Source of the DNA: Shinisaurus crocodilurus
Lineage: Eukaryota > Chordata > Lepidosauria > Squamata > Shinisauridae
Direction of reading: 5' to 3'
Length of the DNA stretch: 64,000 nt
Assembly: GCA_021292165.1 (NCBI GenBank)
Contig: JAHFWL010001214.1
Span: forward strand, 115,466 to 179,465
Position numbers and translations under genes: made by a program. Under the pieces are notes generated by a model. That model did no database searches. It was not told the DNA's origin and saw nothing but the letters and a program-made list of their open reading frames with translations. Numbering within the stretch: the first letter of the stretch is position 1; every line of letters starts with the position of its first letter. This document shows, one piece after another, positions 51,401 to 62,637 of this stretch.

Positions 51401-52179
51401 GCATTAGTCTCAACATATTTCGAACAATTCACTCTTCATCGGGGGACAAAAAGGGGAATAACTCACACCCATTGCAATGTCTTAGGTAAAAGAAGGCACT
51501 GTGGGAATCAGAACTGCCGGCGCTGCTTTCATCTTTACCCTCCAGTGAAGAGCCAATTGTTCAAGACATGTTCGGGTTTCACACTCCTTGCATTAAAGAA
51601 TTCGTCTCTTGTTCCTCTTGAGATTTCTGTGGGGAGGTAGCCCTGCTATCTGAAAATACAGGGGGCAGATTTCGAATGCTGCAGAGTGGGGAGACATCTG
51701 AACCACGGGGCCCAGCCGGCCAAGAAGTTTTTCTGCCCCCTCCAAAAAAAAATATTAAATAATAATAATTTTAAAAAATGAACAGGACCTGAACAAGAGG
51801 ATGCATTTATTTATTTATTTATTTTTGGAGAGAGAGAGAGAGAACAAGATGGAATTGCAGCCTCATGCAACAAAATCTCGTGGACGGGCCTTGAACTAGC
51901 TGGAAGCAACCTTGAATGGGCAATGAATGCAGAAGTGTGATTTATGAGCGTTGTCAGCAAGCTCTGAACCAGGACGACAAAGGGCTGAGCAAGGGGGTTT
52001 GCCAATGCTTGATCTGGGGAAACGTTTATCTAGCACATTTGTATCCCACAACTCCTTCCAAAAACATCTCCCCCCCCCCTTTCTTTCAGGGCAGAATACA
52101 CTAAAGTTGGTTCTGTGTATCGCCTGAACTAAGAGGGAAACATTGTGCCAAGCCAAGCCACTTCGAAGGGCTTTTAGAG

Positions 52180-52314
52180 CAGTGTTCTCCAACCTTGGGT
52201 CCCCAGGTGTTTTTGGCCTACAACTCCCAGCATGCCCCAGCCAGCATAGCTGGCTGGGGCATGCTGGGAGTTGTAGGCCAAAAACACCTGGGGACCCAAG
52301 GTTGGAGAACACTG
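52180..52314. mobile_element. hAT hairpin MITE (almost perfect palindrome)
   Basis: 135 bp with 66-bp arms. Both arms carry the same change (ccaggtgt / acacctgg), so they match each other better than the consensus. Flanks ttttagag and ctctagag match at 6 of 8 bases. Confidence 0.95.
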
Positions 52315-52756
52315 CTCTAGAGGTTGAAAAGCAGAGTATAAATGGAATATGCAACCATTTGAAAGCTAGACTTCTGCAACTTGGATAAAACATGGTAATG
52401 ATCTCAGTTAAGACACACACTGAAGTACGCACAGCTCACCTCCTGAAATCCTACTACCCGGGCTTCTGAGAGTTGACCAGGCACTGTTCACACATACTTT
52501 TCAAACCTGTGTTCAAAGCTGTAAGGGGTTAGAAACTGACTTAAAAAGAAAAAAGGCCGCCGAAATTCTCAGGGTGCTAAACTCTGTGCCAATACCAGAT
52601 ACGGCGAGGCTGCACCTCGGCAGTAAAGCTCCCAGGTTTCGTCCTGGGCATCTCCACTTAAAAGGGTTTCCAAATATTGCACTTGAGCGACACTTGGGGG
52701 CAGAATCAGAAAAATATATACACAGCCTGCATAATAGATCAATGAAGGCTTTGAAG

Positions 52757-53188
52757 CATAGGTGGTGTTGGAGGTCGGCCCGCTAGGGCTGGAGCCCCGA
52801 ATGTTTCACTTGGAACCCCGAATCTATGGGAGGCCCTCTGCCCCACCACCCTGCTGTCCAGGGGCACTTGCTGAAATAAAGCTACAGGGGCCCTGATGAT
52901 CTCTGTGGCATCAGATCCCCCCGGATTACCTGGCTTTTTGCCCACATGTGCTTCACCTCCTGCTGCCCCCGCCTTGAATCTTTCTGCCTGAGGTTTTTTT
53001 CTGAAATCAACTGCCCTCCTCTCTCCTGACCATACATCCCTTTTATAGGGGTGTCCTTAAGAGGAGGGTCCTTTAAAGACACACAGACACACACACACAC
53101 ACTTTAGAGCATAGGTAATTTAGCATATGCAAATTTGTGCATATTTTTTTTGTTCCGTGGATCTTTTTGGTACCTAGCATCACCCCTG
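52757..53188 (-). mobile_element. hAT non-autonomous element (CAGGGGCGG family)
   Basis: The target duplication CTTTGAAG at 52749-52756 and 53189-53196 is perfect. On the minus strand it starts CAGGGGTGATGCTAGG and ends in the complement of CATAGGTGGTGTTGG. Confidence 0.95.
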
Positions 53189-53516
53189 CTTTGAAGGGTG
53201 AACAGGTCTGCATCTGGCGCCCAGTATCCACGCACAGCTGGGACACCTCATCTTGTGTCCCTCCCTTGCTTCTCTGTGGCAGCCCACACTTGCCACAACG
53301 GTGAGCGCCACGCTGGCTGCTGCGATATGCAAGCGGGGCAGCCCAAGACATTTTGCTGCCTGAGGCGAAGGACAAGACGGCGCCCCCTTCTATCCCATGT
53401 AAACTAGCAGCAGGCTAGTTTAGGAGGTGCAGGTCCGGATCTCCTCCAAGAGAGTGGAATGGCTGGGGGGCTCAGGAAGAAAGGCAGGGGGACTGCTACC
53501 CCGGCCCCCTCCAGCA

Positions 53517-53692
53517 TAGATTTCATAGATAGAGATTTCATAGATCATAGAGTTGGAAGGAGCCTACAAGGCTATCGAGTCCAACCCCCTGCTCAATGCA
53601 GGAAATTAGAGATGGGGTCTCCCATCCAAGTAACAACCAGGCCTGACCCTGCTTAGCTTTCCACGCTCAAACAAGCTGAGCCAGCGTAAGCT
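53517..53692 (-). mobile_element. 5S-derived SINE with CR1 tail (copy 7)
   Basis: In antisense: two TTTCATAG units with an extra 'tagagatttcatag', the CR1 end, the 5S block complements and the leader ending GCGTAAGCTTCAGCC. Confidence 0.86.
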
Positions 53693-54555
53693 TCAGCCTG
53701 CCCTGTGTGCAAGGCATCAAGTTTTTGACAAAGGGCAGAAGCAAACAGCTTTTCCAAGGGATCGACTTTCCTTTCTTCTCACAACGTATACTTAGCTGTA
53801 TTGTATATCCTCCATGTTCAAAGGCAGTCTATCTGGGAAAGGTCAGATGCGGCATCACTGCAGGGCACTGTAAGGAATTTTAAATGGCATCTCTCGAAGG
53901 CACTTGGCATGTGGGGGTGCCCAGCACGGCAGGCATCAGAGCAGCATTGGGCCCTGCTGGGGCCTCGACGGCGGCCCAAAGATGCCACGTGCCAACACTG
54001 GGCACTGCCCACAGTGTCCGTGTGACACCTCAGTGTCGTTTCTGCTAGTGGACAATTTACATGCTTCTCTGCTTCTCCTCATAGGAGACAATTTACAAGC
54101 CTATAAGAACCTTCTGCTGCCCTTAATAACATCTTCCTCTGCAGAGCAAAATATCTGTTTTGTATGTAGGAAAGAGCGAGTTGAGTGACGCTCGCTTTAA
54201 GGGCTGTTTCTCAGATCATGCGTCTCTCTGCCAAGAGGCGCATGTATTTGTTGAATACATATTGGCCCAGCTGCCAGAGACAGAGACAGCAGGGACCCGA
54301 GCTAGAATTTTAAAAGCGCAAAACAACGCTGGCCTTTCATCATAGGTTGTCAAGGGAGCACTGATGTGATCCATGCAGCCCTTGAACACACAGCTGTCCC
54401 AGCTGAAGCTGTGCATTTCGCTCTGACATCTCCCTTTGAGCGTAACTTGAATATACCACAGCACTGTGCATCTTTTGCTAAGGCACACGTGGCAAGGATG
54501 GGTTCAAAGCCCTACCTCTTTCCTCGTTTCCAAGTGTCCCAGGGCTGGTTTGCTT

Positions 54556-54880
54556 AATTTATTTTATATTTCTATTTATTCACAATGTTTGCGTACCGCT
54601 TTTCCACCGCCAAACAGTTCCCAAAGCGGTCCTCCACAACCGTTAAAAATAATAGTCAATTAAGAACAACAGCGAATTCGCAATTGCAGCCATCAATTAA
54701 GCCAGAGCAAACAGCAGATAAAACACAAGAGGAATGCTCCAAAATGGTGATTTGGTCAGGTGATTTCAAACAGAAGAGGCACAACAAAATGATAGGTCTG
54801 TGCTCCTCTCTAAACGGGAGGGAGGATGCCGACATGGGCACCTTAGGGGCAACCCCCCAAAAGGCCCTGTTCTGTTTTAA
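54556..54880 (-). mobile_element. LINE 3' end, antisense, old
   Basis: 'tttattcacaatgtttgcgt', 'ccgcttttccaccgccaaac' and later 'gcaaccccccaaaaggccct' fit a LINE tail plus pol end in antisense. Confidence 0.45.
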
Positions 54881-55988
54881 TGACAATCTAAACTCCTTAA
54901 TTGATGGAACAGGGTGTCATAAACAGATCTTAACACCCAAGAAAAGGGGGAGTCATATGGGAAGACTGATGGAACTGCTTACTTATGATCTTCCCAGGAT
55001 CTGGCCTCCAGCATAGCTCGTGGCCTCAAGATTCCCCCTCCTGTGATGCATCTCAGCCACTTCCTCCCACCTGAACCCCAAGACCAAAGTGTGAACCGCA
55101 ACCGAGGTCCTGGCAGGGTTCACCCCTTATGTATCTTAGGCAAACAGGATTCAGAAAATGAATTGCATCAGAAAAGGGCTCTACCGCCATTCACGCTGTT
55201 CAAGAGCCCCTTTACCCACACACCTCGACCTGAGTGGCATGCAGGAGAGCTCGGCCAAAGGCCTCTATTGTCCTTCACACCAGGGGAGGAAGGGGTTAAG
55301 GAGCCCTTTCGCCCACTTCTGGATTTTGTGCAGAAAGGAGTCAGCGAGCAGAGCCCATGTTGCCGGCTCTTCAGCCCTTAAAAAAACAAAGTAAGCGTCT
55401 CCCAAGTCCTCCGCGCAGGGATGGCGTCACTGACGTGCGTGGTATGGAGTCTAGGACTGACGCATTCCCTGCCCAGAGGTCACCTTTTTGCCACCTGTAA
55501 TTTTCAATTAAGATAAAGTGGCATTTTGTTCCACAAAGCCGGCAAGGACCAAAGCACAAAGAAAAAAGAGAGGAGAGCTCAGCTTAGCTTGGCAAACACC
55601 CAGCCAGTTAATTGGGCCCCCAAACTATTAACCAGCCGCCTTCTCAAAGCCATGCCAAGCGTGATGCCGCATTTATCTTCCGCAAACGGATTTGATTTCT
55701 TTTCTGTGTGACTCACGGTGCCACAGCATGCGGACTTGGCACACAGCTGTTGGAAGGATGGAGACGGCCCAGATGCTCAGATGGTACAGATGTGCTTGAG
55801 CCTGGAAATGGTTCACCCAGCCCTGAAGCCCACATAGATGGATCGGAATTCCAGTTTATAACCATGGACGCCTTGGCGGGCCACACCATCCTCACCCATG
55901 GGTTTGTCACCTTTTGTGTGCAAAATTTCTTGCCTCCTCTCAGCCTGAGTGACTCTTGATATGGGCAGAGTTCCTTTCCGTTAAGGCG

Positions 55989-56890
55989 GGGGTTCCCCAA
56001 CTTTTCCGGATCTGTGGGCACACTTGGGAATTTGAGAAACTGCTGTGGGCACCACCACAAAATGCCTGATGAGTGGATCGCTGTTCTGGCGTCTACCTGT
56101 CGCATCTATGGATCTTAGGCTGCAATTTATTCAGCAAAAATGTTTGTTTCATTGGCGACTGGACACCGCAACTTCTCTTTAAGAAGGGATTGTTATGCAA
56201 CCCCCAGGCGTAATGCGGCTAGGTTTTATTTCAGCTTTTACTTCTATTTTATACTGTAGTTTTAAACTTTTATAGTTTTATAAAACTATAACATAGTTAT
56301 AACATAGAAATGTAATAAATAAATAAATAAATAAATAATCTAATTCAGCTAACTGCTGGGGGTGCAATACAGTTACTGCTTCTTTTAAACCTATGTTTTG
56401 GCAATGTCCAGTAGCTGCTTCTTTTGGGGAGGAGGTTATTACACAGATAAAATTTTGTGCTGGAACTATCTTTAATGTTCACTGACATACACGCTCATTT
56501 AAATTATTTACCAACTTCATGGAAATTAACAAATGGAAGTGGAAATGGATTCTCTGCACCCTTCTGACAGCTAAAAGACTGATATTACAAAACTGGAAGG
56601 ATAAACACTCACCTCCTATAATGCAATGGATTGAGGACCTTAAAATGCTTTCGATATATGAACAGGTGGCATATAGACACCAACATCAAATGGATATTTA
56701 TTTGGGTATTTGGTCCACTTTTGTAGAAGCCTATGTAAAATTGCTAGAAAGCTGTATGCATTTCACACAAATCCATGTACATATATTTTTTAAAAATGGA
56801 AAAAAATAATTTAAAAAGTAATTTAAAAAATTTCAGGCACCCAGAGACACCACTTCATGGCCACCATTGGAGGACCCATGTTGGGGACCC
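55989..56890. mobile_element. hAT-like element interrupted by LINE sequence
   Basis: The left end GGGGGTTCCCCAACTTTTCC and the right end CCATGTTGGGGACCCCTG are complementary. Flanks are only partly matching. The middle holds an AAATAAATAAAT-ended tail near 56200-56338 and an L1-like fragment. Confidence 0.6.
56350..56820 (+). pseudogene. L1-like LINE ORF2 C-terminal fragment
   Basis: One frame reads FWQCPVAASFGEEV; after a shift the frame at 56519-56809 reads LLTAKRLILQNWKD, PPIMQWIEDLKML and IWSTFVEAYVKLLES. The AAKRLI..NWK pattern is typical of the L1 ORF2 C-terminus. It is 5' truncated and frameshifted. It is the only L1-like piece seen in the window. Confidence 0.75.
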
Positions 56891-57602
56891 CTGCGCCCTA
56901 AGGGACAGAGGATTTTCAGAAAAGGAACTGCCCGTGGTGGATAGAGCGTTGGTACTTAGAGCCAACTAGATGTGATGGTGACAGGCCTATTTGATTAAAC
57001 CGAGGCCTGCTCCGATTGTGTATAAAGTAGACGCCTGCAGACGCGGCACCTGAAACAAATATTTGGGGGCGGGCACTGAAGGGGCAAAGTGCATTTCAGG
57101 GCTGGAGGGTGAGCTTTGTTCCACATGTTAGAAGAGAAATAACGGTACTGGCTTATGCCAAAATAAATTTGTAAGTTGCCGCAAAACTCTTGGTTGTTTT
57201 TGCTGCAAAGGACTAACATGGCCACCCCACTGGAAAGTCTAAATATATAGATTTTGATTTTAAATTTACAGTTTATAACTCAGTCATAGGATTGTATCCA
57301 ACGGTGTCCTTCCGCCAATGGAAAGGGCAGCACTGGTGGAATGAATTTCCCCTTCCTTCGCTGCAGCCCCTTCTATGCTGCCAACCATCTTTTTGATGTA
57401 CTTGAACCCAGCTGCCTTGGAAAATATTATTTGAAGAAACATTTTTAAAGAAAAGAAAATGTACAGAGATGGCACTCTAAGGACAGAAAGGCTTGGCAGG
57501 CCTCCAAGGGGAAAATTTCCATAATGGAGGTGCCACCACTGAGAAGGCCCAATTTGAACGGCACAACATTTTAATCCATGCAAGGATGGTAACCGTCTGG
57601 AG

Positions 57603-57708
57603 CAGCCTTCCCAAGTTGGTGCCCTCCAGATGTGTTGGACGACAACTCCCAGAATCCAGGAGTTGCAGTCCGACACATCTGGAGGACTCCAGGTTGGGAA
57701 AGGCTGCT
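57603..57708. mobile_element. hAT-like hairpin (GCAGCCTTCCCAAG family)
   Basis: 'gcagccttcccaagttggtg' on the left and 'ccaggttgggaaaggctgc' on the right are complementary, with inner arms 'tccagatgtgttgg' and 'ccgacacatctgga'. Confidence 0.75.
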
Positions 57709-57875
57709 ATCCATCATCACCTGCTGGTGAGCTTCCAAAACCGCTGGCTGGCCGCTCTTGGAAACTTGCAGGACTGAACAGAACTTGGCCTGGTCCAGCT
57801 TGGTCTGACCTTGTAACTAGAAGCTTGAAATAGAAGTTGGGAGCAGCGAGAAGACAGAACATGGAGCTGCCTGCA

Positions 57876-57960
57876 GTCCAATCCTAAATATGTCTACTTG
57901 GAAATAGGTTCACTCCAATGGAACTTAGTTCCTCCCAAATATGCTTAGGATTGCACCCTT
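57876..57960. mobile_element. Palindromic MITE (AATCCTAAATATG...TAGGATTGCA)
   Basis: 'gtccaatcctaaatatgtct' and 'aaatatgcttaggattgcac' are complementary ends around 'ccaatggaacttagttcc'. Confidence 0.7.
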
Positions 57961-58447
57961 AAAGAACAGAAGTAAGTCGATGCCAGCAGACAGAAGGAGA
58001 AAGAGGACCTTCTTGCAGTTTTTCAAAAGCTTCCTTTTGTCTTGTCTGTCACTCTTGAGATTTGTAACCTAATTAGTTTTGTGCTACATCTCCGACTGGC
58101 TGTGCAATAGCCAAGAAACCAACTAAAGGATGGATCTTAAAAAAGGCAGCGGAGCAGCAAATTGTTCGGCGATAAAAACAAAATGTAGGCTGGCGTTCAG
58201 ATTTCAATTCAGTTCGGGAACCAAATGCAATTTCCCCTTTGACATGCCTGCTAATAGAGGAGCTAAATATAGATGTATGGCCATCTTGCTGCAACCATCA
58301 CTGGAAAACAATATAAAAATAACGTGGTCTTTCTCGGTAGAGAAAGAAGCAGGATCGGGGGGGGGGGGAGATGCTGCATTGCTCTCCGATCCCCATGTGA
58401 AGGGGAGGGTTCAAGATAACCTCCGCAGGGTCAGTTTCCCTCTAGAG

Positions 58448-58584
58448 CAGGGCTCTCCAACCTTGGGTCCCCAGATGTTGCTGGACTACACCTCCCAGAA
58501 TCCCTTGCCATTAGCCGTGCTGGCTGGCTATGCTGGGAGCTGTAGGCCGGCAACATCTGGGGAACCCATGTTTGGGGAGCCCTG
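58448..58584. mobile_element. hAT hairpin MITE, GGGCTCTCC subfamily
   Basis: CAGGGCTCTCCAACC...GGGGAGCCCTG. The duplication CTCTAGAG at 58440-58447 and 58585-58592 is perfect. Confidence 0.96.
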
Positions 58585-58639
58585 CTCTAGAGAAATACAA
58601 TGCCTTTGGGGAAATCTGTTTATTTCAATTATTTACACG

Positions 58640-58985
58640 AGGGGTAGGCAGCCGTGCGCAGTCTCCTGTCCAGGTGCTGCTGATGGGCACCTAAGGCCCA
58701 GCTCTTCCTTCTGCTGGTTCTTTATCTTTAAACTGGACTTGGACTGGCCCAGTGTTTCTCAACCTTGGGTCCCCAGATGTTTTTGGCCTACAACTCCCAG
58801 CATGCCCAGCCAGCTATGCTGGCTGGGGCATGCTGGAGTTGTAGGCCAAAAACATCTGGGGACCCAAGGTTGAGAAACACTGGACTGGCCAGACCTTCAA
58901 GCAGAGGGCACCTTTAAAATAGAGGAGAGTTCTCTGGCAGCCCTTCAAATAGGGGACTCTCCTCCATAAAAGGGGGCGCGTGGCC
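58640..58985 (-). repeat. 'GGTGGCCA...AGAGGACAGTCCTC' repeat with nested MITE
   Basis: 'tatctttaaactggacttgg', then after the MITE 'aaaatagaggagagttctct' and 'gggcgcgtggccaccctag'. It is interrupted at 58750 by a hairpin MITE. Confidence 0.65.
58750..58882. mobile_element. hAT hairpin MITE, nested
   Basis: CAGTGTTTCTCAACC...GAGAAACACTG. The duplication GACTGGCC at 58742-58749 and 58883-58890 is perfect. Confidence 0.97.
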
Positions 58986-59092
58986 ACCCTAGCACTGGCA
59001 CGGAGTGCCTTTTCCCAGCTTTGGCTTGTTTGGCGGCTGCAGCCGTGCCTGGGAGGAGATAAGCCTGCTCAGCCATCTGTGCCTCCCCCCAT

Positions 59093-59118
59093 GGTGTGTG
59101 TGTGTGTGTGTGTGTGTT
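59093..59118. repeat. (TG)n microsatellite
   Basis: A run of TG units lies between ATGG and TTTTGC. Confidence 0.9.
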
Positions 59119-59202
59119 TTGCTCCCCTTGCAAAAACCCCACTGGTAAATTGTGGACCCTGTCTATGCTACAAATCGTACCTTAGTTTTATACAACTATG
59201 GG

Positions 59203-59272
59203 CGCAATCCTATGCATGTTTAGACAGAGAAGAGGCCTACTACAACTCCCAGCATGCGCCAGCCAGCTTCCT
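59203..59272. mobile_element. Half MITE (TGCATGTTTAGACAG arm)
   Basis: 'gcgcaatcctatgcatgttt' and 'ctacaactcccagcatgcgc' form one arm of the family at 11780. Confidence 0.6.
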
Positions 59273-59634
59273 ATTCGACATTGCTAGCTCTCCCCGACCC
59301 CTACAGTTCCCAAGACTCCATGGGGAGATGAAATGGCGATTAAGGCTGCAATCGCATGCATGTGCACAAAAGGGAAAGAGCTCCCTTCGACTCAATGGGA
59401 CTTGCTACGGCGTAGACACGCGCACACCTGAACTGTAAATCGGTTTGAGCCCTCTGTCCGTGTCTTGACTATAATTCCCTCAACTATCATCTCGGGCTTA
59501 GCCCCGTTGAATCAATAGTGACCTCCTGACTCCGGTAGGGTTGAAGAGTTCCCACATAGAGGCGTAACACAGATGCAAGGCGAGCTCTGCAGAAAAGCTT
59601 AGCCAAGACTCCCAGCTAAGTAAAAGCAAAAATA

Positions 59635-59830
59635 GGAACACAGGAAGCTGCCTTATTCTGAGTCAGACCCTTGGCCCACCTAGCCCAGTATTACGACGCG
59701 GTCTACCAGCGGCTCTCCAGGGTTTCAGACAGGGGTTTTTTCCAGACCTACCTGGAGATGCCGGGGACTGAACCTGGGACCTTTTGCATGCAAAACATTT
59801 GCTCTAACACTAGCTTACAGCTCCTCCCCC
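59635..59830 (-). mobile_element. tRNA-Ala-like SINE, antisense
   Basis: 'gaagctgccttattctgagt', 'ggctctccagggtttcagac' and 'ctacctggagatgccgggga', then a tRNA-like end: 'gaacctgggaccttttgcat' is the complement of a T-arm and anticodon region with TTGCAT-type loop. It is close in layout to tRNA-Ala. Confidence 0.75.
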
Positions 59831-60256
59831 TTTGTGATCCTTGCAGAGATTCTGGGGGCTTTGCAGTGTCTGTCCTGCACCAGGGCATTCCAGTGAGAAG
59901 CATCCAATAAAGCCACACATTATCTTCCCCTGTTTATTGCAGCGGTAGATAAAGAGAGAGATCATAGTACTTTCGGCGAGAGATTTCAAAACAACCCGGT
60001 TAGAGGCGAGGCTGGGCACCATATTTATCCCGGCTGCGGCTTGATAAGGGAGCGTCCTCTGCAGCTCCAACTTCAGCAGGAAGAGATGCGCTCAGCTTGC
60101 AAGGGTAGAGGCAGACCGGCTCCCCGTACAATTGGCAGCATTGTAGAGGAAAGATTAGACACACACAACACAACACACACAGATGGTAGGAACATATTTC
60201 AAAGGTCTTGTCATGGATTATAATCCAAGATGACATTGCATCTTCTGTGCTGACAT

Positions 60257-60288
60257 TTCTGGGAAATTTCTGAGAACATTTCTGAGAT
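60257..60288. promoter_or_regulatory. Three consecutive STAT/GAS-like motifs
   Basis: TTCTGGGAA at 60257-60265, TTCTGAGAA at 60268-60276 and an imperfect TTCTGAGAT at 60280-60288 lie 11-12 bp apart. The first two fit TTCNNNGAA exactly. No function is shown by sequence alone. Confidence 0.4.
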
Positions 60289-60311
60289 GCTTCTTTTCTC
60301 TCTCACATAAA

Positions 60312-60495
60312 TCCCACCGAGAAGAAGAAGAGAAGGAAAAGAAGAAGAGAGCAAGAAGACCCCGAAGAATAGAAGAGAGAAAGGAGGAAGGAAGAAGAGA
60401 AGAAGAGAAAGAAAAGAAGAAGAAGAAGAAGAAAGAAGAAGAGGAGAAGAAGAAGAAGAGGAAGGCAAGAGAGAAGAAGAAGAGAAGAAGAAAGG
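60312..60495. repeat. Polypurine (GAA/GGA) tract, ~185 bp
   Basis: It is almost all purine on the plus strand, mostly AAG/GAA units with only a few C or T interruptions near 60355-60370. The long open frames opposite it are low-complexity artefacts. Confidence 0.92.
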
Positions 60496-60657
60496 CCACT
60501 TCACAAACTGTTCTCCAAATATTCTCACCAATTTTTTGGGGTCGGTGGCAACATCGCCAAACCCACCCGATGATGCGCATGCTACGCGTCCGAGCGACCG
60601 ACTGAAAAACGGAAAATAGTGGCCAGGCTGCCTGCTGTTGCTACCGCTTGTGGCAGC

Positions 60658-60681
60658 AAACCAACCAACCAACCAACCAAC
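60658..60681. repeat. (CCAA)n microsatellite
   Basis: Five to six CCAA units. Confidence 0.9.
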
Positions 60682-60977
60682 TGTAGGAGAAAATAAAGAA
60701 GCTCTGCTATTGCCGCTGCATGGAGAGCCCCAATCCTGAGGAACTGTTGGAGAATCCCTACCCCGAGAAATTCGGTGGAAGAAGGGTCCCGCCAATTTTT
60801 CTGCCCACAAATAGGGTGGAGTATTTCAAGGGACCGCTTGTGCACAGTTCCAATTCTAAGCACGCTTACTTGAAAGTTAACTCCATCAAAAACAATGGAC
60901 TAACTTCAGAAATAAACAGACTACTATTTCGGTTTCTGATATCTAACATGTGGAACAAGGTTTCCCACCCCGAAATC

Positions 60978-61325
60978 CACCTTATTTATTTATTTATCCA
61001 GCCAATACATTTTTATACCGCCCAATAGCCGAAGCTCTCCGGGCGGTTTACAACAGTTAAAATCATAAAATACAATATAAAATATAAAATTTAAAACCAC
61101 AGATTAAAAACAAACAGCAGAGCTAGCAGCAGCAGTTACAATAACGGAATTAAAAACAATTACAAGATTAAAATGATTAAGATGATTAAAATGCCTGGGA
61201 GAACAGAAAGGTCTTCACCTGGCTCCGGAAAGAATACAAAGTAGGTGCAAGGCAAACCTCTTTGGGGAGCTCATTCCACAATTGGGGTGCCACCGCAGAA
61301 AAGGCCCTCCTCCTGGTAACCACCT
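60978..61325 (-). mobile_element. L2-like LINE 3' end, antisense
   Basis: 'accgcccaatagccgaagct', 'ctccgggcggtttacaacag', then 'aggtcttcacctggctccgg' and 'attggggtgccaccgcagaa'. It is close to 14622-14970. Confidence 0.85.
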
Positions 61326-61774
61326 TGCCTCTTCAGTACCCTTCCCTCCCGTTTCTTTCTTCTTCCGCCACCTTGCCATTTAATTTTCCTCTTTGGCATT
61401 CTGTTTGCTTATAACTTGGTATCTCCTTAGAAATATCACAGCGAAAGGATAGTATGCATCATTCCCTATCTGAACTTCAAACCTCAGCTTTATCCTGCAA
61501 GCCATTTTTAAGAAGGTTTTGGTGGGAGTGGGGAGAAAAAAGATGCAAAAAGGTTGTAAAGCAACATCCACATAGAGGATCAAGATGCTGAAATGAGATG
61601 TGCACATTCAGGATAAAGTTGTACACCGGCATGATGACCCCTCCCACACATATCCCAATTTTCGAGGGTGCCGGGGGAGCAGGAAAGATGCAAAACACAC
61701 TGTAATTTGAGAGATTTCTCACAAGCACTGAGATATCGCAACGAAACTTGGGATCCATGCGTAAGACACAATTC

Positions 61775-62014
61775 TTGTCTGTGGCAGCCCCCACATTATG
61801 GAACTCCCTCCCTAGTGACCTTCGCCATGCCCCCTCCGTGATGAGCTTCCGCCGTGCATTAAAAACATGGTTTCAGGCGGGAATATGGGGTGGGTTAGGT
61901 TTTTAATGAGAATTTTTTATATTGTTTTAATTATTATATTTTATTGTGTTGTTTGTTGTATTTTAATTGTACATCGCCCAGGGTGGCCGGGTGACCGGCC
62001 AGATGGGCGATTAA

Positions 62015-62070
<56 letters not shown>
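61775..62070 (+). mobile_element. L2-like LINE 3' end, second subfamily
   Basis: The pol end 'gtggcagcccccacattatg' (VAAPTLWNSLPSDLRHAPSV) is followed by 'aaaacatggtttcaggcggg' and 'atcgcccagggtggccgggt', with an (ATA)n tail of over 40 bp. It belongs to the subfamily of 36634. Confidence 0.85.
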
Positions 62071-62073
<3 letters not shown>

Positions 62074-62637
62074 GTCCGAACGCCAACGCAGTCCCCCATA
62101 CCTGGTTTTAAGAGGCGATGGAAGTTGTAAACAAATTGCAGCGGCATATCTGAAGCAAAGCCAGTGCTCACACTGTGATTTACTAGTGTGGATGTAAGGA
62201 AATAGGTGCTGGATCTCTGGAATAAGTCTAGGTGAGGAGAACGTACTACCAGCCCTGATCTGTAGGCCAAGGCGGTTGCTCTTGACAGCCCTTCTCAGCA
62301 TAAAGGACAAACGCGGCCCATTAAGCATGCTCCGCTCTTGGCCTTGGGCATTCATTAGATTGGCAGGCAGGGCAACTGAAGCTCGAAGAATTCATACTTC
62401 AATGACTGGCCTGCAAAAGCCTTGACATTTGAATGAGGGAGGCCAACAATCTTGGCTTGCGATGAGGAAAGGCGGCCCAGAGAGACTGCGTTCAAGATGT
62501 GCTTTGTATCACAGACAGGTCTGGTGCCTCCCTACAAACCATGGTTTGCTTTTGGGAGTCTGCTTTGGGAAGGCACTCTCTCTCTCTAGCTCTTATGCAT
62601 GCTAGTGTAGCAGTAGATTTTGAAATGCAGGTGCTCA

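Noticed and set aside
60211..60810. 199-codon minus-strand open frame
   Set aside because: It is mostly Ser/Leu/Phe low complexity opposite a polypurine tract, with no start or splice support.
61941..62355. Open frames with poly-Ile or poly-Tyr
   Set aside because: They are translations of the (ATA)n LINE tail.
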